A stretch of DNA of 64,000 nucleotides, from positions 98,501 through 162,500 of the forward strand of contig NC_033565.1 of the NCBI RefSeq assembly GCF_001680005.1. Direction: 5' to 3'. How positions within the stretch are numbered: the first letter of the stretch is position 1; each line of letters starts with the position of its first letter. Shown here piece by piece: positions 1-11,176 of this stretch. The notes below the pieces were generated by a model. It was not told the origin of the DNA. It was given only the letters and a program-made list of their open reading frames with translations, and made no database searches. This DNA comes from Plasmodium coatneyi (Eukaryota; Apicomplexa; Aconoidasida; Haemosporida; Plasmodiidae). The translations under genes and the position numbers were made by a program.

Positions 1-196
1 GGGAAATGGATTTATAAAAGGCAAAAATGTTCCTAAGGAACAAGTTCCACGTTCAGATTCCGGGTTTACGGAGGAAGACTTTGTTCCTAAGGAACAAGTT
101 CAGGTTCCTAAGGAAAGTGTTCCTATGGTTGGTGTTCCTAAGGAGCAGCTTCTAAGTTCAGGTTTCGGGTTTAGGGAAGGAAGTCTTTGTTCCTAA
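1..196 (+). CDS. SICAvar, 3' end of terminal exon (cut by window edge)
   Basis: Reading from base 2 gives about 64 codons ending at TAA 194-196. The peptide is the degenerate acidic tail of the SICAvar cytoplasmic exon (NVPKEQVP, SDSGF, EEDFVPKEQV units). It matches the ends of the SICAvar genes at 6203-6580 and 21562-22278. The rest of the gene, including the conserved cytoplasmic core, lies upstream of the window. Similar repeat DNA continues past the stop to about 300 but is out of frame, so the stop position in this tail is variable between copies. Whether the gene is intact cannot be judged here. Confidence 0.85.
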   Translation, partial: GNGFIKGKNVPKEQVPRSDSGFTEEDFVPKEQVQVPKESVPMVGVPKEQLLSSGFGFREGSLCS

Positions 197-889
197 GTAA
201 CGTGTTCATAAGGACCAGGTTCAAAGTTCAAGTTTAGGGTGCAGGGAGGAAAACTTCGTTCCTGAAGAAACAGGTTCCAAGTTCAGGTTTTGGGTTTTAG
301 GGTGTAATAAATATTTTTCTTTTCTTTTTTTTTTTTTTTTTCGTTTTTTGCATTAAATTTTTTACGTGTTCATGTGTTCCTGATATAAGTGGAAGTGAAA
401 AAGAAAAAATTTTCTTACCCACTTTAGTTTGATTTGTTGGGTAAAATTTTTTTTTACTAAAGGATCCAAAATATGTTAAATTTTTTTTTTTTATAAATTT
501 TTATCTTTGTGTAATTTTTTTTTCCGCTTTTTTTTAAATACTCAAATATTTTTTCGAAAATGTCAACAACTTTTTTCTTTTTCCGCATCCGCGTTGGGCT
601 TATTGTTTCCTTGATGCAGTTATTTAAACACACATATAAAAGGAAAGGAAAAGAAGAAAGAAATGTGAAGAAAATGAATAAAAAAAAAGAAGGAAAAAAA
701 AAGAAAAAAAAAAGGAGGAACGAAAAGGAAGAAAAAAAAAGAAGGAAAGGAGAAGCAAAAAGAAGGAAAAGTGTCATTTTCCATTTATTTTTCTTTCCCA
801 TATACACATACTGTATATATAAACTGTGTGCAAGGTGTTATTTATTGTTCCTTCAGAGGGGGGGGGTAGACTTCCCTTTTTCAGGTGTT
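197..889. other. Shared 3' region between convergent SICAvar and KIR
   Basis: No gene. Bases 197-300 are decayed SICAvar tail repeats. Bases 300-560 are T-rich and contain a motif (acgtgttcatgtg, then gatataagtgg) that recurs at 7180-7300 and 22470-22620. From about 540 the motif aatattttttcgaaaatgtcaa matches 7360 and 22650. From 640-780 there is a purine-rich A/G tract. The stretch is the common 3' flank of a + strand SICAvar and a - strand KIR. Confidence 0.6.
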
Positions 890-1153
890 CTACATCGGAA
901 TGTAACCTATATTGTTCCGGTGACCGCTCGTATTATTATTCCTTCTTCCACTGGTCTGTCTTGTGCTGTATGCACCAGACCGTAGTGTTGAATTTTCTGT
1001 GGAGTCACCTATTGCTGAATTATCTGTGGAATGTTCAGTGAAAGTATCTTCTGCAGACACATTAAAGTTGTGGTGTCCATCTGATCTCTTTTTTCCTCCG
1101 CTCCTTCCATTTCCAGAAGTGTGGTTACCAAACCAAGAAGACCATGGTTTATA
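890..1153 (-). pseudogene. Orphan KIR cytoplasmic exon (KIR remnant)
   Basis: On the minus strand a consensus acceptor (cctttag) precedes 88 codons that start YKPWSSWFGNH and end at TAG (892-890). This is the classic terminal KIR exon: aromatic start, short basic stretch (RSGGKKRS), Ser/Thr-rich tail and a Gly-Tyr-type end. In intact KIR genes here the preceding exon ends in LYK within about 1.2 kb. Upstream of this exon there is only a 19-bp minisatellite and purine-rich DNA, then a + strand SICAvar, with no ectodomain or transmembrane exon. I read it as a KIR truncated by recombination within intron 2. Confidence 0.85.
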
Positions 1154-1170
1154 CTAAAGGGAAGGAAGGT

Positions 1171-1990
1171 TGTTAGGTGGTAGGGTGGTAGGTGGGTTGT
1201 TAGGTGGTAGGTGGATTCTTAGGTGGTAGGTGGATTCTTAGGTGGTAGGTGGATTCTTAGGTGGTAGGTGGGTTCTTAGGTGGTAGGTGGATTCTTAGGT
1301 GGTAGGTGGATTCTTAGGTGGTAGGTGGGTTCTTAGGTGGTAGGTGGGTTCTTAGGTGGTAGGTGGGTTCTTAGGTGGTAGGTGGGTTCTTAGGTGGTAG
1401 GTGGGTTCTTAGGTGGTAGGTGGGTTCTTAGGTGGTAGGTGGGTTCTTAGGTGGTAGGTGGGTTCTTAGGTGGTAGGTGGGTTCTTAGGTGGTAGGTGGG
1501 TTCTTAGGTGGTAGGTGGGTTCTTAGGTGGTAGGTGGGTTCTTAGGTGGTAGGTGGGTTCTTAGGTGGTAGGTGGGTTCTTAGGTGGTAGGTGGGTTCTT
1601 AGGTGGTAGGTGGGTTCTTAGGTGGTAGGTGGGTTCTTAGGTGGTAGGTGGGTTCTTAGGTGGTAGGTGGGTTCTTAGGTGGTAGGTGGGTTCTTAGGTG
1701 GTAGGTGGGTTCTTAGGTGGTAGGTGGGTTCTTAGGTGGTAGGTGGGTTGTTAGGTGGTAGGTGGGTTGTTAGGTGGTAGGTGGGTTCTTAGGGGGTAGG
1801 TGGGTTCTTAGGGGGTAGGTGGGTTCTTAGGGGGTAGGTGGGTTCTTAGGGGGTAGGTGGGTTCTTAGGGGGTAGGTGGGTTCTTAGGTGGTAGGTGGGT
1901 TCTTAGGTGGTAGGTGGGTTCTTAGGTGGTAGGTGGGTTCTTAGGTGGTAGGTGGGTTCTTAGGTGGTAGGTGGGTTCCTAAGTGGTAGA
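1171..1990. repeat. 19-bp G-rich minisatellite
   Basis: Tandem array with consensus gtgggttcttaggtggtag (19 bp), about 40 copies. Early copies carry gtggattctta, and copies at 1790-1880 carry agggggtagg. It begins directly at the intron side of the orphan KIR exon. It shares the core GGTAGGTGGGTT with the 27-bp array in the KIR intron at 7946-8390, so it probably arose as a KIR intron-2 repeat. The G-rich strand is the + strand. Confidence 0.95.
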
Positions 1991-3393
1991 GTGGTAGGAG
2001 GGCTGTTGGGGGTAATAAGTGGTAGGAGAGTTGTTAGGCTTGTTAGTATGATGTTCTTAGGGGTGTAGAATGATGTTGTTACGGATGGTAGCATGATGTT
2101 ATTAGGGATGATAGAATGATGTTGTTAGAGGTGGTAGAATGATGTTGTTCGGGGTGTTAAAATGAATGTTTAGGGTGTTAGGGTGAGGCTTCCGCGTATT
2201 AGAATCATGGTTTGGGGGTGTTAGGATGAGGGTTCTGGATATGAAATTGAAAGTTCAGGTTGTGGGAACGGGGTTAAGGTTGTGGGATAAGGTTTTTTTC
2301 TAGGATAAGAAAAAACAATATGGTTTGGTATTTAACTTCTTAGGAGGAATAATCTTTTTGTTAAGGAAAAAAGAATAAGGCAGGAGCAAAAAGAAAAACG
2401 AAAAAAAGAGAACCAAAAAAAAAGAACGAAAAAAAAAAAAAAAGTGAGGGATGGATGTAAAATGCATATGGGAGGAGAGAAGCGGAAGGTTGTATGTTAG
2501 AATTTTTTTGCTTTAGTTGTATTTTTAGAGAAAAAGAAAAAAAAAATGAGGGAAAAGGAGGAAGAAAGGCAAAAAAAAGGGTAGAGAGAAAAAAAGAATG
2601 TAAAAAAACGAAATGAAGGAAAAAAGAGAAATGAAAGAATAAGAAAGAGGGTTCAGTATATGGGAGTAGGTTTAAGGTTATGAAAATAGGGTTTAGGATG
2701 TTGAGGTAGGGTTCAGGGTGTGGGGGTAAGTTTCCTTTCTAGGTTATTTCAACAGCAATGTGGCGTGCTACTTAAGTCCTTAGGGAGAGGAAGAGGAGGA
2801 AGGGTAAGGAAGATACAAAGAAAGGAAGAATGAAAGAAAGAAGGAAGGAAAGAAAGGAAGGAAAGAAGAAGAAGTAGAGTTCTATGGGCTATTATAGTGA
2901 ATGTTCAAGGTGTGAGAATAAGGTTCAGGGTGTGAGAGTAGGGTTTTGGGTGTGAAATTCGGGTTTGGGGTGTAAAAATAAGATTCTTTTGTAGGTTGTA
3001 GAACAACAATATTACCTGTTGTTTAGTATCTTGAGGTTGTATGTACACTCTCTCTGCAGGAGGGTGCATCTACGAAGAAATAAGGAAATTAAAATGAAAA
3101 AGTTTAAGCAGAAAAAAAAAAAAAGTGAAGGTGAGAAAGAAGGATGGTTTAAGGTGTAAAGAAGGAAGGTATAAGGAAGAAGGATTTTTAGGTGTAAAGA
3201 AGGAAGCTGTAAGGAAGAAAGAAGGCTTAAGGAAGAAAGTAGGCTTAAGGAAGAAAGGAGGTTTAAGGATGAAAGAAGAATGAATGTTTGTACATTCTGT
3301 TGTACACACTTGTAGATACTTAGTGAAATACTATTTTCCATTTAGTAATTAAAGATTCCATTCATTGAATAAATAGTGGTGATGAGATAAAAA
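1991..3393. other. Gene-free low-complexity DNA upstream of SICAvar
   Basis: No supported gene on either strand. The stretch holds degenerate GGTTAGGGTGTTAGG-like units (2030-2300), A/G-rich tracts (2330-2650, 2780-2880), gttcagggtgtgggagtagg units (2640-2740, 2880-2990) and a run of aaggaagaaaGG units (3130-3280). Similar units occur in the large intron of the SICAvar at 16696-22278, so this may be former SICAvar intron DNA. Confidence 0.5.
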
Positions 3394-6300
3394 ATGGTAA
3401 AAATGGCTCCACAGAAGACGAGTGAATATGAAGAAGACCATACGAAGGTAGAGGAGGAAGCGTTGGATGATGGTGCGCGAGATGGTACACCTCGTGGACG
3501 TCGTCCACGTAGTGTAAAAGGTTCAGCACACAGTAAAGCTAGCCAATTTGTTCAAGAGGGCGATGACGTATTAGTATCTCTCAGGCGAGGAAAGCCCGGA
3601 CTAACAATAGAGTCTGTTGAAGGCGGCGGGTATGGTTACGATTGCTTATATATATATACATATATATAGATGCATATATATAAGTACGTCTATAACATAC
3701 ATATATACATACGTATATATATATAACATATGTATGTGTATATATATATATGTGTATATATATGCTTTAAAAAATTGTTGTTGGACCAAAGAAGGAAAAA
3801 AAAAAAAAAAAGTATTCCTCTTTCCTTTTCTCTCTCTATGTTTTTTTTTGACCGATCCTTCCTGTAGGTCAATCGGACATGATGATGCTGTAATTATGAC
3901 AGGGGGTCCAGGTGCAGTTCTTCCGGGCACTGAGGGTATGCCGAATGGAGACACTCCAGCGTCAACAGTAACGGTGCCAACAACAACAGGATCAACAGGG
4001 AAGGATCAACGTGAAGCACGAACACCTCCTCCAACATCACCGAATGTATCAGTGGGCCCCACGGGGGATTCATTCACAGAATTCTTAAAGAAATGGATAG
4101 AAAGAAGAGGCATTACTACGGCGGATGATTATGTAATATGCACAAATATAAAATAAGGGAGTACATTATAGACAGATATTTATAAGTGTGTGCTAGGATG
4201 AAACGGAAAAGGGACAATGTATGTTGAGTGCATATATATGTACATATTTCCCTTTACTTTTTTCCCTATAGGAGAATATATGGGATGATATAAAAGCAGA
4301 GCGGGAAAAACTAATGGCAAATCTGAAGGGTGGTGAGACTGATCTAATGAAACAATTCTGCACGGAAGAAACAGTTTTGATAGCCAATGTTAAAATTGAG
4401 CCCATACAGAAGTCGTTATGTAAAGCCCTATTGAAGACATTCCTTTATATGGACGGAATAAATTTAGATGGGAAGAAGAAGGAAGAGAAAATAGATGAGG
4501 ATGAGAAAGAGGAAAAAGCTTTTATGAGATGTATGGTGGGAATTGTAACCATGTTCCAATTATTTGGGGATCATTGTTATTTTGAAAAATTTATGGATTA
4601 TGCATATACAGTGAAAGAAAGTTTAAAAGTGTTGTGGCCAGTTGGGGACAACACTAAGATATGTGCATGGATGGATTTTAAACAAGCAACAATAGGGAGT
4701 AAATTAATTGGGAAGAAAATGGCTGAATGGAATAAGAATGGGTACCAGGGTATTGCAGGTTGGAGGAATATAAAAGGAAGTGACTCGTGCACAGATACGA
4801 CAAGAGAACTAATAAAGAAAGGAAGAGAAAAAAAAAAAGATGAGAAGGATAAGGAAAAAATATGGATTGGGGAAGAAAGAGAGAAAGAATTAAGGGAAAT
4901 ATTGAAAGGGGAAAATTTTTTGTCAAATGAAGGGGCACAAGAAATATTGGAAAAAATGAAGAAGGGAAAAATCACGTGGGATGATGATCTGGTGAGACAG
5001 GTCAGAGAAAAAATTGAACAAGAGAAAAGAGAAAAACAAACCGAAATATCACAGGCCAGAGAAGATGATTCGACGGAAGATGATCTACAACCCGAACAAC
5101 CGCCCCAAGAACCAGAACCACCTTCAGATAATGTAATTTCTGAAGAGGAAGGAACTTCTAAAGACGAAACGGAGAAAGTGGACACGAAATCTGAACAGGA
5201 CGACCCAGGTAAGGAAAAAACTATAAACATTCCAACAATTATACAAAAAGGTGCACCCAGTATTCTGGGTGTCTGTATACCGCAGTTTTGAACATAGTGG
5301 ACCCAATACTTTCCTCCTCTTTATTTATTCCTTAGGTGCAAGTGAAACTACAACTCCTCCTACAGGTGACGAGAACAAAGACAAAAAATCTGATGATGGT
5401 GGAAAGGATATTGCCACTGCTTCTCTGGATGGCGGAGCCAACCCCCTACCTTCCCCTGCTGCCCCATTCAAGCAGCAAACAGACGACCCCTTCCTTCCTT
5501 ACCTTCCTACCATTCCTGTCCTAATGGGTTTTTCTGCTATGACCTACCTCCTTTGGAAGGTAAAAAAAAAAAACATTAATATAAGATAAAAAAGAAAAAA
5601 AAAAGTTAATATTAGAACAAAAAAAAAATAAAAAAAAATAAAAGAAGAAAAAATATATTTTCTGCACAAAGAAAAAAAAGAAAGAAAAAGGAAAAAAAAG
5701 GTACGGTTCTTGTTTTAGCACCCGGATTCAGGGTTACGTGCTTAAGGTTGTGGGTTTCAGGGTATAAGAACAACAATTTGGCCTGCAACTTAATTCCTTA
5801 GGGGAGGGTAGGAAGAAAGAAAAAGAAAAAAAAAAATTAATGCTAGAATAGAAGAAGGAAAAAAAAAAATGAAAAAAAAAAAAGAGTGCATGAGTAAAGG
5901 AGTGTGTGGTATTTCGCATTTTAGGGATGTGTATGTGCAGGATTTGGCATTTTAGGGTGTGTACGTGTAGGATGTCGTATTTTAGGGTGTGTACGTGTAG
6001 GATTTCGTATTTTAGGGTGTGTACGTGTAGGATTTCTCATTTTAGGGGTGTATGTGTAGCATTTCACATTTTAGGGGTGTGTATGTAGGATTTCGCATTT
6101 TAGGGTATTTGTAGTAGTAATTACGGTTGCGTGAATAAACATTGCACACCCCTATTAACAAAACATTTGTTCCCTTTTTTTTTTTCTTTGTTTTTTGTGT
6201 AGTATTTTGGCATGCTTCGTAAGGGAAGAAAACGTTACAAAAGAGCGCATCAAGTACGTGGTCCATCCTTAGAGCAGCAGATTGTTGACCATGTGGATCA

Positions 6301-6580
6301 CCTTGGTTCACGTGAATATTACATTGTAAAAGAACGCAAACCTCGGTTTACGCCTAAAAAAAGGAGGAAAAAACGTGCTGCTCGTCGCCGTGCCGGTCGT
6401 CGTGGTGTGGGTCGCCGCATGATTATTGATATTCATTTAGAAGTCTTAAACGAATGTCAGAAAGGGGGCCTGCATTCGACGAAGGAAGACTTTTTTGAAA
6501 TTTTGGTTAAAGAATTCATGGAAAGTGAGTTCATAAAAGAAGACTTTGTTCCTAAGGAACAGGTTCCAGGTTCAGGTTGA
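3394..6580 (+). CDS. Short SICAvar variant antigen, five exons
   Basis: Model: exons 3394-3629, 3868-4132, 4272-5208, 5336-5559 and 6203-6580. All junctions are GT/AG and the phases close to a 679-residue protein. Exon 3 starts ENIWDDIKAE and encodes one cysteine-containing SICA N-terminal-type ectodomain (about residues 168-370), followed by a Lys/Glu-rich and Pro-rich stalk. Exon 4 encodes the single transmembrane segment (ending SAMTYLLWK, residues about 535-554). Exon 5 starts YFGMLRKGRKRYKR and carries the basic conserved SICA cytoplasmic domain with RRMIIDIHLEVLNECQKG. It stops early, after one EDFVPKEQVP unit. By family knowledge this is a red-cell surface variant antigen. The first two exons are unusual: exon 1 has no resemblance to the usual short SICAvar first exon, and 3403 is an alternative start. 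No signal peptide is visible, as is usual for SICAvar. Confidence 0.85.
5900..6115 (+). repeat. Tandem repeat in SICAvar last intron
   Basis: About six degenerate copies of a 32-35 bp unit, core gtgtaggatttcgcatttta then gggtgtgtac. The array lies in the intron between the transmembrane and cytoplasmic exons. The same array is present at 21240-21460 in the corresponding intron of the other SICAvar. Confidence 0.85.
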
Positions 6581-6945
6581 GGGTTTAGGGAGGAATACTT
6601 TATTCCTATGGAACAGGTTGCAAGTTCAGATTCCGGGTTTAGGGAAAAAGACTTTATTCCTAAGGAAGGAGTCGCTAAGGAATGTGTTCCTATGGTTGAT
6701 GTTCCTAAGGAAGAGGTTCGAATTTCAGATTCGGGGTTTAGGGAGGAAGACATTATTCGTAAGGAAAGATTCTCCTAAGGAGCAGGTTCCATGTTCAGGT
6801 TCAGTGTTTCGGGAGGAAGACTTAGTTCCTGAGGAAGATATTATTAAAGGAAAGTTCCCTAGGGAAGATGTTCCTAAGGAAGGTGTTTCTGATGAGGAAG
6901 TTCCTAAAGAACAGGTTCCAAAGTTCAGATTTTCCGGGTTTTAGG
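6581..6945 (+). pseudogene. Decayed extension of the SICAvar cytoplasmic tail
   Basis: After the TGA at 6578-6580 the DNA continues for about 365 bp with the same coding-type units (gttcctaaggaacaggttcc, gattccgggtttagggagga). These are translated as PKEQVPSSDSGFREEDF in the intact gene at 21562-22278. Here they sit in shifting frames. The shorter cytoplasmic tail of this gene therefore comes from a premature stop plus indels in a repeat-coding 3' end, not from an ancestral short form. Confidence 0.75.
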
Positions 6946-7641
6946 GTGTAAGGAAACATTTTTTCTTTTTTTTTTTTTTTTTCTTTTGGTTTTGTATTGT
7001 ATGAAGGTGTTTACACGTTCATGTGTAATTAATATAAGTTCAAAAATTTTTTTTTTAGTTTACACAGGTGTTGCTAGGATAAGCGTCCACAAAAAAAAAA
7101 AGGAGGCCTTTTACTGCCAAAAAAAAAGATGGACTTGGCTTTTCACTGCTTTTTTTTTTTTTTTTTTTTTTGTTTTGTATTAAATTGTTTATGTTCATGT
7201 GTAAATCAATATAAGTTCAAAGGGAAGGAAAAAATTTCTTCCTTACTTTATTTTGATTTGTTTGGTAAAATTTCTTCTTTATTCCAGATTAAAAAAAATG
7301 CTTATTCATTCTGTTATAAAATTTTGACTTTACAATATTTTTTTTGTTTTTTAAAATACAAACACACTTTTTCGAAAGGGTCAATACCATTTTTTTTTTT
7401 TCTTTTCGCTCCCCTTTCTGGGAGTATTCTTTCCTTATGTGCTTATTCAAACTTAGAAATGTAGAAAAATAAGCAATTATATATGAAGAAAAGAAGGAAA
7501 GGAAGAGGAAAAAAAAAGAAGGAAAAAAGGAAAGAATGGAAGAATGGTCATTTTTGCTTCTTTACATTGTATGAATCATGCGCACTTATTTATGTGTTCA
7601 CCGAGGGAAGAAACATTTCCCTTCCTTTCCTTTTCTAAGTG
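6946..7641. other. Convergent SICAvar/KIR 3' flank with internal duplication
   Basis: No gene. T-rich UTR-like DNA. The block with ttgtattgtatgaaggtgtttacacgttcatgtgtaattaat (about 6985-7040) recurs diverged at 7170-7220, so this copy of the flank has an internal duplication. The ctttttcgaaagggtcaatacc element (7365-7390) and an A/G tract (7480-7545) precede the end of the KIR gene, as at 540-780. Confidence 0.55.
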
Positions 7642-9702
7642 CTACACGTTCTGATAACCTACCATCCCACGACCCCGTGTATTATTTGTTCTTCCATTCC
7701 TGGTAGACGGTCTCGCGTGTGCAGCGGAGCTTACTGTTCCATCTATTGTGGCGTCAGCTATTGTTGAGTTATCTGTGGAAATTTCTGTTAAAGTGTCTTC
7801 TGTGGATGCATCAAAGTGATGTCCAGTTGATCTTCTCTTCCTTCTGTTGCTCCTTCCTACTCCATTTCCAGAAGATCGGTTACCAAACCAAGAAGACCAT
7901 GGTTTATACTAAAGGGAAGGAAGGTTGTTAGGTGCGTTGTTAGGGTGGTAGGGTGGTAGGTGGGTTGTTAGGTGGTAGGGTGGTAGGTGGGTTGTTAGGT
8001 GGTAGGGTGGTAGGTGGGTTGTTAGGTGGTAGGGTGGTAGGTGGGTTGTTAGGTGGTAGGGTGGTAGGTGGGTTGTTAGGTGGTAGGGTGGTAGGTGGGT
8101 TGTTAGGTGGTAGGGTGGTAGGTGGGTTGTTAGGTGGTAGGGTGGTAGGTGGGTTGTTAGGTGGTAGGGTGGTAGGTGGGTTGTTAGGTGGTAGGGTGGT
8201 AGGTGGGTTGTTAGGTGGTAGGGTGGTAGGTGGGTTGTTAGGTGGTAGGGTGGTAGGTGGGTTGTTAGGTGGTAGGGTGGTAGGTGGGTTGTTAGGTGGT
8301 AGGGTGGTAGGTGGGTTGTTAGGTGGTAGGGTGGTAGGTGGGTTGTTAGGTGGTAGGGTGGTAGGTGGGTTGTTAGTGGTGGTTGCTGGGTTGATAGGGT
8401 GGTGGTGGTAGGTGGGTTGTTATGTGTTGGTAGATGGAAGGGACGGTTGTTAGCGTGGTTGGTGGAAGGAAGCTTGTTACGTGGGTGGTAGGAGGGTTGT
8501 GTTAGAGGTGGTAGGTGGAAGGAACGTTGTTTGGGGTGGAAGAATGGTTGTTGTTGTTAGGGGGAAGGAAGGAAAGGAAGGTTCTAAGGAAGCAAGGAGA
8601 GGATGTTAAATGAGGAGAAAGGAAGGGATCTAAGGAAGGAAGAAAAGGGGAAAATACTATTATTTATAGTAGTATTTTAATTATAACTTTACCTTATACA
8701 ATAAGAAAGGAGCAACAGTAAATCCTAATGTGCCAATGATGGAAGAAAGAGCAGTGGTGGTGTTGGCTTGACGAACGGCATCGTTGTGTTCATTTAATAG
8801 CTCCGTAATCTGTGATTGTTCGCTGTGGCAGGGACAATCATGACATCTTATTTCATCCAGTTCAGTTTTCAACATACACTTTAATCCTGGTAGCATCGCC
8901 CCCGTACAGTAAATTTCATATGTGTCCCTGAATTTGACACAATATGGGTCAGCAGAATGTTCCCCATCCTTTTTGCAATAATCCCGAACAGCAGTACATG
9001 CTGCTTCAATGTTCTTCTTGTAAGTGGACCAATATGTTGCACATTCGGGTTTACCTTGCTGTAAATAATCCTTTATATCATTATAATTTTGTGTAAAGTC
9101 AAAGAAATTTTTCCTACTCGTGAAGGTTTCTCCGTCAAGGTTTTCAGAACAAAGAATTTTACATTCCCCCTCATCACCTCCACTTCCACATTTATCATTT
9201 ATTAATTCACAAATCTGCTTCAAGCAGCCCGCAACCTTTCCATCTGTATCTTTACCGTCCAATGCGGTCCATATTTGTTCTCCTATCCAATAATAGAGGA
9301 AATGCCAACGCCATATATGTAATTTATAATTCTTGTATGGTTTCAATCCAGAAACAAAACAAAGGGCATTTTTAATCTTGTGGTCAAGTTCTCCCACTTT
9401 TCCATGTCCGCAACATGAATTCAGCGTGATCTGTATACTGCTTTGCTCGGTGTCAGCTTTACATTCTTGTGCGTCAGTCTTAAATGGGCCATAGAAATAT
9501 ACATGTGCAGGTAAATTTGTTGGATCCAGGGGCTGTAAATATGAATAATTGGGAGAGAAGTGAAAATGTATGTACATACATATGTATATGTACATATATA
9601 TACATGTATATATATACATGAAACACTTTTAAACATGCACAAAAAGGAAACATGTAATTTTTTTTTTTTTTTTATTCTTTCTCTTACGTTTACTCCTGAC
9701 AT
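7642..9702 (-). CDS. KIR variant antigen, three exons
   Basis: Minus-strand exons 9702-9688 (MSGVN, donor gtaagag), 9532-8693 and 7908-7642 encode 373 residues, phase 0 at both introns. The ectodomain has the KIR/PIR landmark FLYYWIGEQIW near residues 83-93 and many spaced cysteines (about twenty). A single transmembrane segment (TALSSIIGTLGF...PFLLYK) ends exactly at intron 2. The last exon starts YKPWSSWFGN and is basic then Ser/Thr-rich, ending GYQNV. This is the standard KIR layout: no signal peptide, ectodomain, TM, short cytoplasmic tail. By family knowledge it is a variant protein exported to the infected red cell. Intron 2 is about 0.8 kb because it contains a 27-bp minisatellite. The gene is convergent with the SICAvar at 3394-6580. 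Confidence 0.9.
7946..8390. repeat. 27-bp minisatellite in KIR intron 2
   Basis: About 16 nearly identical tandem copies of a 27-bp unit (+ strand: tggtaggtgggttgttaggt then ggtaggg). Because the unit is a multiple of three it makes a spurious open frame reading GGRVVGGLL repeats on the + strand, antisense to the KIR intron. The lack of divergence between copies implies recent expansion or active homogenisation. Confidence 0.95.
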
Positions 9703-11176
9703 GGTTATGGTTCACGTAAGTAATTTTTATATGTAATAAATTTATCTTAAAGAATGTGTGATGTTCATATATGTGTCCATAGATGTAGAATGTGCAAATG
9801 CATAAATTTTTTACAAAACTGTCCAGGATTGTTACAATGTACGAATACATATTATTCGAATTCTTATATTTTTATTAGAAAACAATGTACATATATATTT
9901 TTCCAATTTTTCAAGTAACGTTGTTTATACAATGAGCGTTGTTAATACAATGTACGAATATATACATATACCATATATATATATTTATATTTATTATTTA
10001 TATATATATAGGTATGAAATTTATGGCATATGTACATATACGTAAAGCCACAAATGTTGGAGGAGCAATTTGTTAAGGAATTGAAGAATGTACAAAAAAA
10101 AAAAAGAATAAAAAACAAAAAAGGAAAGAAAAAAGAAGAAAGAGGGGGAACGAATTTTTTCATATACATTCCTTCTATTCATGTAGTTTATTATTGTATT
10201 GGTGTATTGTGCATCAGTACTTAGAATAATATATATAATTACCTGCGGGCTTTCCACTATTACGTGTATGTAGAGGAGAAGAGACGGAATTTTCTCAGGG
10301 AACAAAAAAAATTTTTCTTTTCTTTCCTTTAGTTCTTTTCTCCCTTATTTTTTCTATTTCACGATGAGTACATAGCAGATGGCTCATTTATGTGAAAGAT
10401 GGGCACATTATATCATGTTTCATTTGAGTTTTTCCCCCACTCTGCAGCACAGATTACTTTGCACGTATTAATTTTTCCTTATTTTTATTTATTTCCTTTA
10501 TTTTATTTTTTCTATTTTTCTTTTCTTCGCTAAAACATATAAATACTCTTTTTTGAAAAGGGGTCAATACTTCTTTTTCTCCTTTCTATTTTCTGCCTCC
10601 CTCCGTTCTGCAGTACTTTTTCCCTTCTATGCACAGTTATTCAAAAATGTAAATGTGGCAAAAACAAAAAAAAAAAAGAAAAGGGGGAATTACCATGTTG
10701 GAATTATTATAGTGGACAATTGTTGGAATAAATTATATGAAGGACAAAAAAAAAAAAAAAAAAAATATATTGAGTACTACTATGGATGGTGGTGCGTATG
10801 CTATGCTATGTGCGCCCCATTTTTCCTTCCTACCAAATATGCATATAACAGTTTAGTATATGGAACCTACTTAATTCACTCTGTGAGCGATCCATATAAA
10901 ATGTGTGCGACATTCATAACTGCATACATGTTGGCTCTGTACTATATCTACTTTAAAAATATGTACACTAAAACATATGTGAATAATCACATGGGAACGA
11001 AAAACTGTACACACATAGTACACTTATATATATAGCACCTACAGACATATACCATGTGAGCACTTCCCACCCATAGAATTGCACAATGTATGTATGTAAA
11101 TTCTATATATTATAACAGTACTTTCCTTCTTCTTTTTTTTTTTTTTTTTTGTGTAATCCGCAATAACTAACATGTT
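9703..11176. other. Gene-free AT-rich region between KIR genes
   Basis: No supported gene. The region contains TATATG-type simple repeats (9950-10030), poly-A/T tracts, and at 10540-10570 the acttttttgaaaaggggtcaatac element that precedes KIR 3' ends elsewhere (540, 7365, 22650). It is the upstream region of the KIR at 7642-9702 and the 3' flank of the pseudogene that starts at 11177. Confidence 0.5.

Noticed and set aside
1171..1990. CRISPR-like array
   Set aside because: The repeats are contiguous without unique spacers and the genome is eukaryotic; it is a minisatellite.
7953..8411. Open frame of GGLLGGRVV repeats on the + strand
   Set aside because: It is the 27-bp intron minisatellite read in frame; no splice context or non-repeat coding sequence, and it is antisense to a sound KIR gene.
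10553..11035. 160-codon frame on the + strand
   Set aside because: Biased by T and A tracts, no domain or splice partner, and it overlaps the shared KIR 3' flank.
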